35,096 bases of DNA from an uncultured Pigmentiphaga sp. (lineage in GTDB: Bacteria > Pseudomonadota > Gammaproteobacteria > Burkholderiales > Burkholderiaceae_B): NCBI GenBank assembly GCA_937891425.1, contig CALAGD010000046.1:1-35096 (forward strand). The letters are read 5' to 3'. The notes beneath the pieces were generated by a model. The model did not search any database, was not told the DNA's origin, and was given only the letters and a program-made list of their open reading frames with translations. Both the position numbers and the translations under genes were made by a program. Shown here piece after piece: positions 8,317 through 17,265 of the stretch (positions are counted from its first letter, which is position 1; each line of letters starts with the position of its first letter).

Positions 8317-9381
8317 ATGAATCCCTTTGAACTCGCACTGGAGTATCCCCTGAACGACGTCCTGCCCGAGTTTGGCACGGCGCTCGAAGTTGCCCCAGGA
8401 GTGCGCTGGGTGCGGCTGCCACTGCCGTTTGCGCTGGACCATATCAACGTGTGGCTGATACGGGACTCGTTTGACGGGCGCGACGGCTGGACGCTGGTCG
8501 ACTGCGGCGTGGCGCGCGATGAACTGAAGGCAATCTGGCAGCAGGTGTTCGCACAGGCCCTCGACGGGCTTCCTATCGTGCGGATCATCGCGACGCACAT
8601 GCACCCCGATCACGTTGGGCTGGCCGACTGGATCGGCGGCCGTTTCGGCGCTCCTTTGTGGATGACGCTCAGCGAATATACGACGGCCAGGCTCTACTCC
8701 GAGGGACGGGTGCAGGGGGGCGCCACGGGGGGTGAGCGTTCGGCAGCCTTCTACCGTCTGCATGGCCTGACCGATCCGGACGCCCTGGACAAGATCCGTG
8801 CGCGCGCGGCGTACTATTCCTCGCTGGTGCCACGGGTGCCGCCCAGCTTCCGGCGCATCATGCATGGCGACCACATCCAGATTGGCGGGTACACGTGGCG
8901 GGTGAAGGTAGGATACGGACACTCGCCCGAGCATGCGTCCCTGTTCTGCGAGGAGCTGAATACCCTGATTTCCGGCGACATGGTGCTGCCACGCATTTCG
9001 AGCAATGTCAGCGTGCACGACGACGAGCCCGACGGCAACCCGGTTGAACTGTACCTGGCATCGCTGGATACCTACGACGATATTCCGGCCGACGCGCTGA
9101 TCCTGCCCTCGCACGGCAAGCCGTTCCGTGGCGTGCATATACGGATAGAACAGCAGCGGCGGCATCATGCCGAACGGCTTGCGGAAGTCCGCGCTGCCTG
9201 TGCCACGCCGAAGACGGCAATGGAAATCGTGCCGCTGATGTTCACGCGCCGGCTCGACCTGCACCAGCTGACCTTTGCCCTGGGCGAGGCGGTCGCACAT
9301 CTGAATCTGCTTTACTACGCCGGCGAGCTCGAGCGCATCCGCGAAAACGGCACTATACGCTTCATGGCTGCTGCGCGCTGA
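8317..9381 (+). CDS. Metallo-beta-lactamase-fold hydrolase
   Basis: A 354-residue MBL-fold protein with a full set of metal ligands: HMHPDH (His94, His96, Asp98, His99), His202 in GHSPEH, Asp221 in SGDMV and His266 in LPSHGKPF. This is a complete dinuclear site as in glyoxalase II-like and lactonase-like hydrolases. The C-terminal 80 residues form an extra helical region (IRIEQQRRHHAERLAEVRA onward) seen in stand-alone MBL hydrolases of about 350 aa. No signal peptide is present, so it is probably cytoplasmic and not a beta-lactamase in function. Substrate unknown; a thioester or lactone is possible. It lies downstream of the FAD oxidoreductase, separated by 527 bp and a possible terminator, and converges with the SulP gene. 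Confidence 0.88.
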   Translation: MNPFELALEYPLNDVLPEFGTALEVAPGVRWVRLPLPFALDHINVWLIRDSFDGRDGWTLVDCGVARDELKAIWQQVFAQALDGLPIVRIIATHMHPDHVGLADWIGGRFGAPLWMTLSEYTTARLYSEGRVQGGATGGERSAAFYRLHGLTDPDALDKIRARAAYYSSLVPRVPPSFRRIMHGDHIQIGGYTWRVKVGYGHSPEHASLFCEELNTLISGDMVLPRISSNVSVHDDEPDGNPVELYLASLDTYDDIPADALILPSHGKPFRGVHIRIEQQRRHHAERLAEVRAACATPKTAMEIVPLMFTRRLDLHQLTFALGEAVAHLNLLYYAGELERIRENGTIRFMAAAR

Positions 9382-9436
9382 CGCCACAGGCACGGCAACG
9401 GCATACGTCCGTCGGCTCACCGCCGGTGGTGCGGGA

Positions 9437-11134
9437 TCAGGTGTCCGGGTCGGGCCCGGGCGACCGCAAGGCCCGGATGGCCTGAGCCTCGGTCGCGAAG
9501 ATGCAGTCGGGTGGAATGGTGCGGAGGATGCCGGCGCGCTGCAACCGGTCTTCCACCTGTTTTTTCATTGATGTGAACAGAATCTGCACGCCCTGCCTGT
9601 GCAGGTCGGCCAGCAGGTTGCGTACCGTGTCGACGCCGGTGGTATCGATGTCGTTGATTGGCCCGCAATGCAGCAGCACGCGGCGGATGCCGGGGTCGTG
9701 CTCGCAGGCCTGCCGGATGTAAAGGTCAAGCCGCGGCGCTGTCACGAAGTTCAACGATGCATCCATGCGCACGGCGAGCAGGTCGGGAGCGAGCCGAGGC
9801 AGGTCGAAGCGCTGCCGGTCGCGCAAGGTGCCATCCGGATGTGCCGACACCTCGATGAGCCGGGGAGTGGCGCGCTTGTAAATGAAGTGCACCAGCGCCA
9901 GGATGAACCCGGCAAGTACGCCCCATTGCAGCTGGGGCGCCGCCACCCAGGTGGCGATCAGCGTGACGAAAGCAATGGCGGCCTCGCTGCGCGAGGCGTT
10001 CCAGAGCTCGATGAACCAGCGGGGGCGAACGAGGTTGAGTACCGAGGCGATGATGACGGCGGCCAGGAAGGGCATGGGCACCCACACAAGCGCCGGGGTC
10101 AGCCACAGCAGACTGGCTGCCACAAGAACGGCGGTGACGCCAGCGGCCCACCCGCTGACCGCGCCCGAGTACTGGTACAGGGCCGAACGCGAGAAAGACG
10201 CGCCCACCGGAAAGCCACCGCTCAGGCCCGAGCTGATCTTGGCCAGTCCCTGTCCGATCAGCTCCTGGTTGCCATTCCAGCGTTCGCCGCGTTCGCGCGA
10301 GAGGGCGCGTGCACTGCCCAGGGCCTCGATGAAACTCACGAGCGCAATGACCGTGGCTTCGGGCAACAGTTGCCGCAAGTCATTCCAGACCGGCAAACGG
10401 GGCAGGCCCAGTGGAGGCAGGCCCGACGGAAGCTCGCCCACGACGCGGCCGCCAAGTGCGCGAAAGTCGATGAGCGCGCTGATCACGGTGCAGATCACTC
10501 CCGCAATCAGTACCAGGGGCAGACGTTTGCTGAAGCGTTTGAATACCAGCAGAAAGGTGAGCGCACCCGCGCCCATGACGAGGCTCGGCCAGTGCACTGC
10601 CTGCAGAGTTTCCCGCCAGCTGGCGTCGGGCGGGGCGGCCTGCACAGCATTCAGGCCGAGCAGCGAAGGCACCTGTGACATGAGGATGAGCACCGCTGCA
10701 GCCTGGGTGAATGCCCCCACCACGGGCAGCGAGAGGAGATCCACGATCGATCCCAGACGGAATGCCCCCAGCAGAATCTGGATGAGCCCGGACATGATCG
10801 CGAGCCAGATCGCCAGGTGTACCCAGTCGGCGGAAGCCGGCGTGGCGAGGCCGGTGAGCGAGCCCGCGACGAGCATGGCGCTCATCGCCGTGGGGCCAGT
10901 GCCGATGACCCGACAAGAGCCCCAGAGCACCGCGACGATGGCGGGCAGCAGGGCGGCGTATAGCCCGGTGATGGGCGGCATGCCGGCCAGGACGGCATAG
11001 GCGACCGCCTGCGGCACGAGCACCAGGGCCACCGCCACACCCGCGCGGGCGTCGGCGATGAGTGTGGCAGAAGTGGGACGCGGCCAGTCAAGGAAAGGTA
11101 GCCAGCGGCGAAAATGATGGGCAATACGCAACAT
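9437..11134 (-). CDS. SulP-family anion permease with STAS domain
   Basis: A 565-residue inner-membrane transporter. The first 430 residues hold about 12-14 hydrophobic segments with SulP signatures near the N-terminus (VALVLVPQAVAYAVLAGMPP, then GLYAALLPAIVAVLWGSCR) and GGFPVGASFSRSALYQYSGA in the centre. The C-terminal STAS domain (about 435-550) carries DIDTTGVDTVRNLLADL, the position phosphorylated in anti-sigma antagonist relatives. SulP proteins transport sulfate, bicarbonate or dicarboxylates; no neighbouring gene (carbonic anhydrase or sulfate assimilation) tells which. It is convergent with the MBL gene and divergent from the HAD-GH65 gene across 127 bp. ATG 11134 lacks an obvious Shine-Dalgarno. 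Confidence 0.9.
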   Translation of the reverse strand: MLRIAHHFRRWLPFLDWPRPTSATLIADARAGVAVALVLVPQAVAYAVLAGMPPITGLYAALLPAIVAVLWGSCRVIGTGPTAMSAMLVAGSLTGLATPASADWVHLAIWLAIMSGLIQILLGAFRLGSIVDLLSLPVVGAFTQAAAVLILMSQVPSLLGLNAVQAAPPDASWRETLQAVHWPSLVMGAGALTFLLVFKRFSKRLPLVLIAGVICTVISALIDFRALGGRVVGELPSGLPPLGLPRLPVWNDLRQLLPEATVIALVSFIEALGSARALSRERGERWNGNQELIGQGLAKISSGLSGGFPVGASFSRSALYQYSGAVSGWAAGVTAVLVAASLLWLTPALVWVPMPFLAAVIIASVLNLVRPRWFIELWNASRSEAAIAFVTLIATWVAAPQLQWGVLAGFILALVHFIYKRATPRLIEVSAHPDGTLRDRQRFDLPRLAPDLLAVRMDASLNFVTAPRLDLYIRQACEHDPGIRRVLLHCGPINDIDTTGVDTVRNLLADLHRQGVQILFTSMKKQVEDRLQRAGILRTIPPDCIFATEAQAIRALRSPGPDPDT

Positions 11135-11261
11135 GTGTAAAGGTTAGCACTCTGAACATGTAAATTGGCATGAAATCCGGCTCGCGCCCGTGCGCGTGAG
11201 TCGATACGGGGGCAGCCGCCTGCCGTACGCATTCCATGTACTCACGATTCGAGGAAGGACC

Positions 11262-14200
11262 ATGCCAAGCGACAAGCGCCCCATCGAGATATCCCCGCGC
11301 GATTTCGACGCCGTACTGTTCGACCTGGATGGCGTGCTCACCCCTACGGCCAGCCTGCACGCCGCAGCCTGGAAGCAGCTGTTCGACGAGTTCCTCGAGC
11401 AATGGTCGCGCGCGACGGGCAAGCCGTTCGAGCCTTTCGATGTCGATCACGACTATCGCCAGTACGTGGATGGGCGTCCGCGTTACGACGGGGTGGCGGC
11501 GTTCCTGGCCGCCCGTGGCATCGACCTGCCGCGCGGCGACCCGGACGACCCACCAGGGGCGCACACGCACATCGGCCTGGGCAAGCTCAAGGACGATCAT
11601 TTCCAGCGATGCCTGCGCGCCCATGGGGTGATTCCGTACGCCTCGTCGGTGGCGCTGGTGCACCGCCTGCGGCGCGAGGACTTCCGGACGGCGGTGGTGT
11701 CTTCCAGTCGCAGTTGCACGCAGGTGCTGCAGGCAGCCAACATTCTTGATCTGTTCGACCGGCGCGTGGATGGCAACGATCTGGACGCGCTGGGTCTGCC
11801 CGGCAAGCCGGCGCCTGACGCCTTCCTGCAGGCGGCGCGGCGCCTGGCGGTCGAGCCGGGCAGGGCCGTCGTCGTCGAGGATTCGCTGGCGGGTGTGCAG
11901 GCGGCGCGAGCGGGAGGCTTTGGCCTGATCATCGGGGTGGCACGTGAAGGGGACCCCCAGGCGTTCCTGGATAACGGGGCGCATGTGGTGGTGCGTGATC
12001 TTGACGAGGTGACGGTGGCCACACCCTACACTGCCTGGTCGCTGGTGTACCACGGGTTCGACCCTGCCCACGAGGGCATACGCGAGGCCCTGTGCACCCT
12101 GGGCAATGGCTACTTCGCCACGCGTGGTGCCATGTTCGGCGTGGTGAATGATGGGGTGCATTATCCCGGCACCTATCTGGCGGGCGGGTACAACCGCCTC
12201 AAGAGCTTCATCGAGGGGCGGGAGGTCGAGACCGAAGATCTGGTGAACTTTCCGAACTGGCTGATGCTGCAGTTCCGCATCGACGATGGCCCCTGGTTTG
12301 ATCTGCGCGCGGTCGACATCGAGGCCTATCGTCTTGAGCTCGACATCTATCGAGCCATGCTGTTGCGGTACGTGCGCTTCAAGGATGCTGCGGGGCGGGT
12401 AACCGAACTGCACGAGCAGCGCCTGGTGTCGATGCTGAACGTGCACATTGCGGGCGTGGAGCTGACCCTGACTCCCCTCAACTGGAGCGGCATGCTGACG
12501 CTGCGTTCCGCCATTGACGGGCGTGTCGAGAACCGGGGTGCCAGGCTGTACGAACGGTTCAGCAGCGTGCATCTCTGTCCGGTGTACGCAGACGAGATCG
12601 ACTCCGAAACCGTACGCCTGATGGTACGTACGTCGCAATCCGACCTGCGGGTCGCGATGGCGTCGCGGCTGCGTCTGTTCAACCATGAAGGCCAGCGCCT
12701 GGTGCCACCGCGCACCTTCCAGCGGGAAGAAAGATGGGTGGCGCACGAACTCCAGGTCGATGCAGAGCAAGGGCGATCGCTGCGCATCGAGAAAGTGCTG
12801 GCGCTGTTTACCTCGCGCGATCCGGCGATTTCCGAAGCAGGTCTTGCCGCCAGCAAGGCCGTAAGTCGCGCGGGTGATTTCGCCGAACTGCGCGATGCCC
12901 ATTGCATGACGTGGGAACATTTGTGGCGCCGGTTCGACGTGCGCTTGCGGCCGGCCGGGCGCGGGTTCCGCCTGAACGTACTGATGCTGCTGCGCCTGAA
13001 CATGCTGCACCTGCTGCAGACGGCTTCCCCGCATTCCATCGGCATGGATGTCGGCGTGCCCGCACGCGGCTGGACGGGCGAGGCCTACCAGGGCCACATC
13101 TTCTGGGACGAGCTCTTCATCTTTCCGTTCTTCAACCTGCGTGTGCCCGAGGTCAGCCGTTCACTGCTGCTCTACCGGTACCGGCGGCTCGATGAGGCGC
13201 GCCACGCGGCCCGGGCGGCGGGCTATCGGGGCGCAATGTTCCCCTGGCAAAGCGCCAGTGATGGCCAGGAAGAAACGCAGGTCATGAACCTGAACCCGCG
13301 TTCGCTGCGCTGGGTGCCCGACAATACCTACCTGCAACGGCACGTGGGCAGCGCGATCGCGTACAACACCTGGCAATACTTCCAGGTTACTTACGACATC
13401 GAGTTCATGCATGCCTACGGTGCCGAACTCATCCTCGAGATCGCCCGGTTCTGGGCCAGCATGGCCACATACAACCCGCAGCGTCAGCGCTACGATATCC
13501 GTGGCGTCATGGGGCCCGACGAGTTCCATGACGCCTACCCGGGTGCTGCGAGGCCGGGCATCGACAACAACGCATATACCAATGTCATGGCCGCGTGGGT
13601 GTTGTGGCGGGCGCTCGACGTACTGGACATGATGTCGGCCATGGGGCGCGCGGAACTGATGAAGCGTCTGAACATCTCGGCAGACGAGGTCGACCGCTGG
13701 GACGACATCAGCCGCCGTCTCTACATACCTTTTCACCGGGATGGCATCATCATCAGCCAGTTCGAGGGCTATGAAGACCTGAAGGAAATAGACCTGGACG
13801 CCTACCGTGCACGCTATGGCAACATCCAGCGTATGGAGCTCATCCTGGAAGCCGAGAACGATAGTGCCAACAATTACAAGGTGTCGAAGCAGCCCGACGT
13901 GCTCATGCTGTTCTACGTGTTTTCGCAGCGCGAGCTGGCAGGCATCTTCGAGCGACTCGGTTACGAGTGGAATCCGGACATCATTCAGCGCAACGTAGAG
14001 TACTACGGCAGGCGCTCATCGCATGGATCGACGCTGTCGCGCGTCGTGCATGCGTGGGTGACTGCACGCGTCGACCGGCGCGAGGCATTGCGATATTTCG
14101 TCGAGGCCCTGCAGAGCGATGTGCGCGACATCCAGGGTGGTACGACGCGTGAGGGTGTGCACCTGGGCGCCATGGCCGGTTCAGTCGATCTGGTCGAGCG

Positions 14201-14549
14201 CATGAGTACCGGTATCGAGGTAAACGACAATGTATTGCGCTTCAATCCCGAGTTACCGAAAGAACTCGATCGTCTGGAAATGCGTATACATTATCGCGGT
14301 CACTCGCTCGACATTCGCCTGACGCGTGACGCCCTGATCGTCCAGAGCCGCAACAAGGGGGTGCCGCCCATACGGATCGCCGTAGGTGATGTGCAGGTTC
14401 AATTCGAGTGTGCGACCACCCAGGTGTTTCCGTTGCGGCACGCCGACGACGCAGGGGAACATGTGGGGGCGGGAGGGGCCGAAGGTCACCGGCGCGGGTT
14501 GTTCGCTGCCTGGGCGGGTGGCGCCCCACGCAAGGATTCGGATGTCTGA
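11262..14549 (+). CDS. Bifunctional beta-phosphoglucomutase-like HAD / GH65 disaccharide phosphorylase fusion
   Basis: A 1095-residue two-domain enzyme. Residues 1-245 are a HAD phosphatase/mutase of the beta-phosphoglucomutase type: nucleophile Asp21 and Asp23 in DLDGVLTPT, motif II VVSSSRSC, motif III Lys in GKPAPDAF and acidic VVEDSLAGVQAA. After a short linker, residues 255-1040 form a GH65 phosphorylase: FPWQSASDGQEETQV, the catalytic acid Glu754 in GPDEFHD, and the phosphate-binding HGSTLS at 921-926. GH65 enzymes phosphorolyse maltose, trehalose, kojibiose or similar glucosides to beta-glucose 1-phosphate, and the HAD domain would turn this into glucose 6-phosphate, so the fusion channels one pathway. 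ATG 11262 has GAGGAAGG 3-10 nt upstream; earlier ATGs do not. No sugar transporter is adjacent. The disaccharide is not predictable. Confidence 0.92.
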   Translation: MPSDKRPIEISPRDFDAVLFDLDGVLTPTASLHAAAWKQLFDEFLEQWSRATGKPFEPFDVDHDYRQYVDGRPRYDGVAAFLAARGIDLPRGDPDDPPGAHTHIGLGKLKDDHFQRCLRAHGVIPYASSVALVHRLRREDFRTAVVSSSRSCTQVLQAANILDLFDRRVDGNDLDALGLPGKPAPDAFLQAARRLAVEPGRAVVVEDSLAGVQAARAGGFGLIIGVAREGDPQAFLDNGAHVVVRDLDEVTVATPYTAWSLVYHGFDPAHEGIREALCTLGNGYFATRGAMFGVVNDGVHYPGTYLAGGYNRLKSFIEGREVETEDLVNFPNWLMLQFRIDDGPWFDLRAVDIEAYRLELDIYRAMLLRYVRFKDAAGRVTELHEQRLVSMLNVHIAGVELTLTPLNWSGMLTLRSAIDGRVENRGARLYERFSSVHLCPVYADEIDSETVRLMVRTSQSDLRVAMASRLRLFNHEGQRLVPPRTFQREERWVAHELQVDAEQGRSLRIEKVLALFTSRDPAISEAGLAASKAVSRAGDFAELRDAHCMTWEHLWRRFDVRLRPAGRGFRLNVLMLLRLNMLHLLQTASPHSIGMDVGVPARGWTGEAYQGHIFWDELFIFPFFNLRVPEVSRSLLLYRYRRLDEARHAARAAGYRGAMFPWQSASDGQEETQVMNLNPRSLRWVPDNTYLQRHVGSAIAYNTWQYFQVTYDIEFMHAYGAELILEIARFWASMATYNPQRQRYDIRGVMGPDEFHDAYPGAARPGIDNNAYTNVMAAWVLWRALDVLDMMSAMGRAELMKRLNISADEVDRWDDISRRLYIPFHRDGIIISQFEGYEDLKEIDLDAYRARYGNIQRMELILEAENDSANNYKVSKQPDVLMLFYVFSQRELAGIFERLGYEWNPDIIQRNVEYYGRRSSHGSTLSRVVHAWVTARVDRREALRYFVEALQSDVRDIQGGTTREGVHLGAMAGSVDLVERMSTGIEVNDNVLRFNPELPKELDRLEMRIHYRGHSLDIRLTRDALIVQSRNKGVPPIRIAVGDVQVQFECATTQVFPLRHADDAGEHVGAGGAEGHRRGLFAAWAGGAPRKDSDV

Positions 14550-14668
14550 GACCGAGTGTATAGTATCCGGCAGGGCATGGGCATGTGCCGGAACCCGTGC
14601 ACCTGCACGGCCGCAGCGCGCACCGTTCGCTGCATGCCGCTCGCGTCATTTTCATATGTCAATTACTC

Positions 14669-15940
14669 ATGAGCCAACAAATAGTCACGCGGCTGCTCCA
14701 CACGGGTAGCCCCGAGTTCGACCCCGATAGTGGCGTGGCGCCGGTCAGCGTGCCGACGGTACGCACCAGTACGGTCCGTTTTGCCAGTACCGCAGTCCAG
14801 GACGAAGTCTTGCGGCGTCGGCGGGCGGGGGAGCGCATATCAAGCTACGGGCGGCAGGGCATGGATACGCACCGGGCGCTGGAGGACGCGATCATGCTGC
14901 TGGAAGGGGGAACCAGCTGCTTTCTGGCGCCTTCCGGCATGGCGGCGATTTCGCTGGCCTTTCTCAGCCTGGCGGGGCCCGGTGATCACGTGCTGGTGGT
15001 CGACAGCGCCTACGCTCCGGTGCGGATACTTGATCGCTCCCTGTTGCGCCGGTTGAACGTGGAAGTCACCTACTATCGGCCATGTGCTGGTTACGGGCCC
15101 GACGGGCAGCCCCACCCCGGCATCGGTGGTCCTGCGTCCGCCGGCAGCACCGGCCCACACGAAATCGCGTCGCTGATACGCCCCAACACGCGCATGATCT
15201 ACGCGGAGAGCCCGGGTTCGCTGCTGTTCGAAATGCAGGATATTCCAGCCATCTCGCAGGTGGCGCGCAGCCGCGGCATTCCGCTGGTCATCGACAACAC
15301 CTGGGGTTCCGGCTACTTGTATCGGCCGCTTGAGTTGGGTGCAGACGTTTCGGTGATTGCCGCCACCAAGTATCTGGCGGGGCACTCCGACGTCATGCTT
15401 GGGGCCGTAGTGGCACGCGATCGCGACATTGAGCGGCGCATCCACGAGTGCAATTACGCGTTGGGCCTGACCGTCGGGCCGGACGACGCGTCGCTGGTGC
15501 TCCGCGGCATGCGCACGCTGCATGTGCGGCTGGCCCAGCACGAACGCAACGCGCTGCAGGTGGCAAGGCATCTCGCGCAGCATCCGGGCATCCGGCGCGT
15601 GTGGTACCCCGCGCTCGAGTCCGACCCGGGCCATGCCCTCTGGAAGCGCGATTACCACGGCGCGAATGGCCTGTTGTCGGTAACCTTGAACACCTCCGAC
15701 GAGACCACGGCGCGCCGCTTCATCGATGCGCTGAAACTGTTCGGGATCGGGTACTCATGGGGTGGGTATGAAAGCCTGGTATCGCTGGGCGAGCAGTCCG
15801 CCCTGGCCCAGCACTCCCGCTGGTGCGACGGCAATCACCAGCTGGTGCGCCTGCATGTCGGGCTCGAGGCCGTGGACGATCTCATCGCCGACCTCGATCA
15901 GGCCTTGCGGGCCGCGGGGCTTGACACGGGCGCGGCGTAG
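14669..15940 (+). CDS. metC: Cystathionine beta-lyase-like PLP enzyme (Cys/Met metabolism family)
   Basis: A 423-residue fold-type I PLP enzyme of the cystathionine gamma-synthase/beta-lyase family. The PLP lysine is Lys234 in AATKYLAGHSDVMLG. SSYGRQGMDTHRALEDAI carries the YGR motif that contacts cofactor phosphate from the partner subunit, and VIDNTWGSGYLY holds the cofactor-pyridine aspartate. The GLTVGPDDASLVLRGMRTL segment and the C-terminal GYSWGGYESL (lacking the gamma-lyase pattern) point to MetC-like cystathionine beta-lyase. The product would be homocysteine, pyruvate and ammonia. ATG 14669 starts the family-like MSQQIVTRLLHTG; no good Shine-Dalgarno is present, and a TATAGT at 14561-14566 could be a -10 box. 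The gene is independent of the GH65 gene in function. Cystathionine gamma-lyase or another C-S lyase remains possible. Confidence 0.85.
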   Translation: MSQQIVTRLLHTGSPEFDPDSGVAPVSVPTVRTSTVRFASTAVQDEVLRRRRAGERISSYGRQGMDTHRALEDAIMLLEGGTSCFLAPSGMAAISLAFLSLAGPGDHVLVVDSAYAPVRILDRSLLRRLNVEVTYYRPCAGYGPDGQPHPGIGGPASAGSTGPHEIASLIRPNTRMIYAESPGSLLFEMQDIPAISQVARSRGIPLVIDNTWGSGYLYRPLELGADVSVIAATKYLAGHSDVMLGAVVARDRDIERRIHECNYALGLTVGPDDASLVLRGMRTLHVRLAQHERNALQVARHLAQHPGIRRVWYPALESDPGHALWKRDYHGANGLLSVTLNTSDETTARRFIDALKLFGIGYSWGGYESLVSLGEQSALAQHSRWCDGNHQLVRLHVGLEAVDDLIADLDQALRAAGLDTGAA

Positions 15941-15946
15941 TCGGTT

Positions 15947-15969
15947 GCCGGGCTGCGTACCCGCCCGGC
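15947..15969. terminator. Possible bidirectional terminator between convergent genes
   Basis: GCCGGGC (15947-15953) and GCCCGGC (15963-15969) form a perfect 7-bp stem with a 9-nt loop in the 47-bp space between convergent metC and the M29-like gene. The following T-run is short (CGTTT), so efficiency is doubtful. Confidence 0.25.
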
Positions 15970-15987
15970 CGTTTCGGCGGGGCAGAT

Positions 15988-17145
15988 TCAGTCGACGGTG
16001 GCTTCCAGCAGCTCGACCGGATCGCCGTACTTCGAGGCCAGTTCCACCACGGCGGGGTCGCGCAGGGCAACAAGAAAGCCCTCGTCGATGAGCAGGTTGT
16101 CGCCAGCCTTCACCGTTGCGTCAAACACGATCAGATCCTGGTGCACGGGTGGCTCTTCCCAGTGCGGCACGGCCTTGCGCATGTAGTCACTGGGTTTGGC
16201 CAGCTCTATGCCGAAGTGCAGGGCGCCCGGAGCGTTCGACCCGGCCGGATACACCGTATAGCGCGATGCCTTGGGGTTGAAGCCGCACCCGCCGCCTTCG
16301 ATCAGCTTGCCGCCCACCAGCATTTCGCGCAGCAGCTGCGCTTCCTTCGATTCACCGCGCACTTCAGTCACGTAGCGATCCTTGAAGACGACGGCGATCT
16401 TTTCCTTGAAGAGTTCCGGAAAGCCGATGGCACCTTGCGGATAAAGCACTCCGTTGATGGCGATCTGCGCGTCGGTGTCGTTGTTCATGGCCACGCTGTC
16501 CCAGAAGTTGGGACCATGCGTGGGCAGGTAGTGCGCATAGCAGCCAGGCTCCGCCGCCGAGATCTGCCCCTGCCAGCGCAGGCTGGAGTACTGGGCCTTG
16601 CGCATCTCGGGCGTGAAGGGAATGCGCAGGTCGGTGCCGCGCTTGTCGGTGAAATGAATGTCGAAAGCCTGGCCTTCGGGGATGCGGCGCGCCGTGGCCC
16701 GGATGATTTCGCTGACGATCTCGACCGGAAAACGGGCCTGCGGCGTCTTGAGCACATCGAGGTCGCGGAAGTAGGTGATCTTGATCCAGCGCTGGCCTGC
16801 CTTGCGCATGGCCACGTTGAACGGATCCTCAATGGAGCAGAACCATGTGGAGACCACCACGGTGGCGTCCTGGATCAGAGGCTTGAGGGAATCCGGGATG
16901 GCAGGCAGGCGGGTGTCGGGGGCCATGTAGAGGGTCAGCGAGGCGCCGCGTGCCGCAGCGAGCCCGGAAAAAGCGTCGATTACCCGCCGGTCGAGCAGGG
17001 GATCGACGAGCATGAGGACGCGGTCGCCTTGCCGGATCGACATGAAGCGGCAGAAGTTGTCGACGGCCTGGAACCAGTGCCGCGTTTCGGTGATGCCGGG
17101 GTACAGCGGCGTTGGCATGGCCATGTAAGACTCAGGCTGGGTCAT
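15988..17145 (-). CDS. M29 aminopeptidase-fold protein, NicX-like (leucyl aminopeptidase / 2,5-dihydroxypyridine dioxygenase superfamily)
   Basis: A 385-residue protein. ATG 17145 is chosen because AGGAGA lies just upstream; the frame above it is not protein-like. The C-terminal half resembles thermophilic M29 aminopeptidases: a small-residue loop with His310 (ALHFGIELA) and a terminal His-x-Asp (His335 and Asp337 in PVHQDLIVFD), as in the M29 metal site. The same fold is used by NicX, the Fe-dependent 2,5-dihydroxypyridine 5,6-dioxygenase of nicotinate breakdown, so this may be a ring-cleaving dioxygenase or a hydrolase rather than a peptidase. GGGCGFNPKASRYTVYPAGSN precedes the His310 loop. 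No signal peptide is seen. It is monocistronic, convergent with metC, and preceded by the most striking regulatory sequence of the window (two identical palindromes). Function is open; the fold call is fairly good. Confidence 0.72.
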   Translation of the reverse strand: MTQPESYMAMPTPLYPGITETRHWFQAVDNFCRFMSIRQGDRVLMLVDPLLDRRVIDAFSGLAAARGASLTLYMAPDTRLPAIPDSLKPLIQDATVVVSTWFCSIEDPFNVAMRKAGQRWIKITYFRDLDVLKTPQARFPVEIVSEIIRATARRIPEGQAFDIHFTDKRGTDLRIPFTPEMRKAQYSSLRWQGQISAAEPGCYAHYLPTHGPNFWDSVAMNNDTDAQIAINGVLYPQGAIGFPELFKEKIAVVFKDRYVTEVRGESKEAQLLREMLVGGKLIEGGGCGFNPKASRYTVYPAGSNAPGALHFGIELAKPSDYMRKAVPHWEEPPVHQDLIVFDATVKAGDNLLIDEGFLVALRDPAVVELASKYGDPVELLEATVD

Positions 17146-17265
17146 GGTGTCTCCTCTGGGTGGCGCCCGGCGGATGGCTGCCCACGCGGGCGTGGGGCTG
17201 GCGGCATCCACTACGGCTGCGCCGGAACGGGTGGAAAAATGGTCTGAGCCTGCTCGCGGACAGAG

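Noticed and set aside
8060..8317. 85-codon plus-strand frame ending on the MBL start
   Set aside because: It lacks a ribosome site and overlaps the hairpin with T5; composition is not protein-like. Kept as a non-coding gap.
11088..13097. 669-codon minus-strand frame under the HAD-GH65 gene
   Set aside because: Same reason: the plus strand holds intact catalytic motifs, and the antisense product shows no domain.
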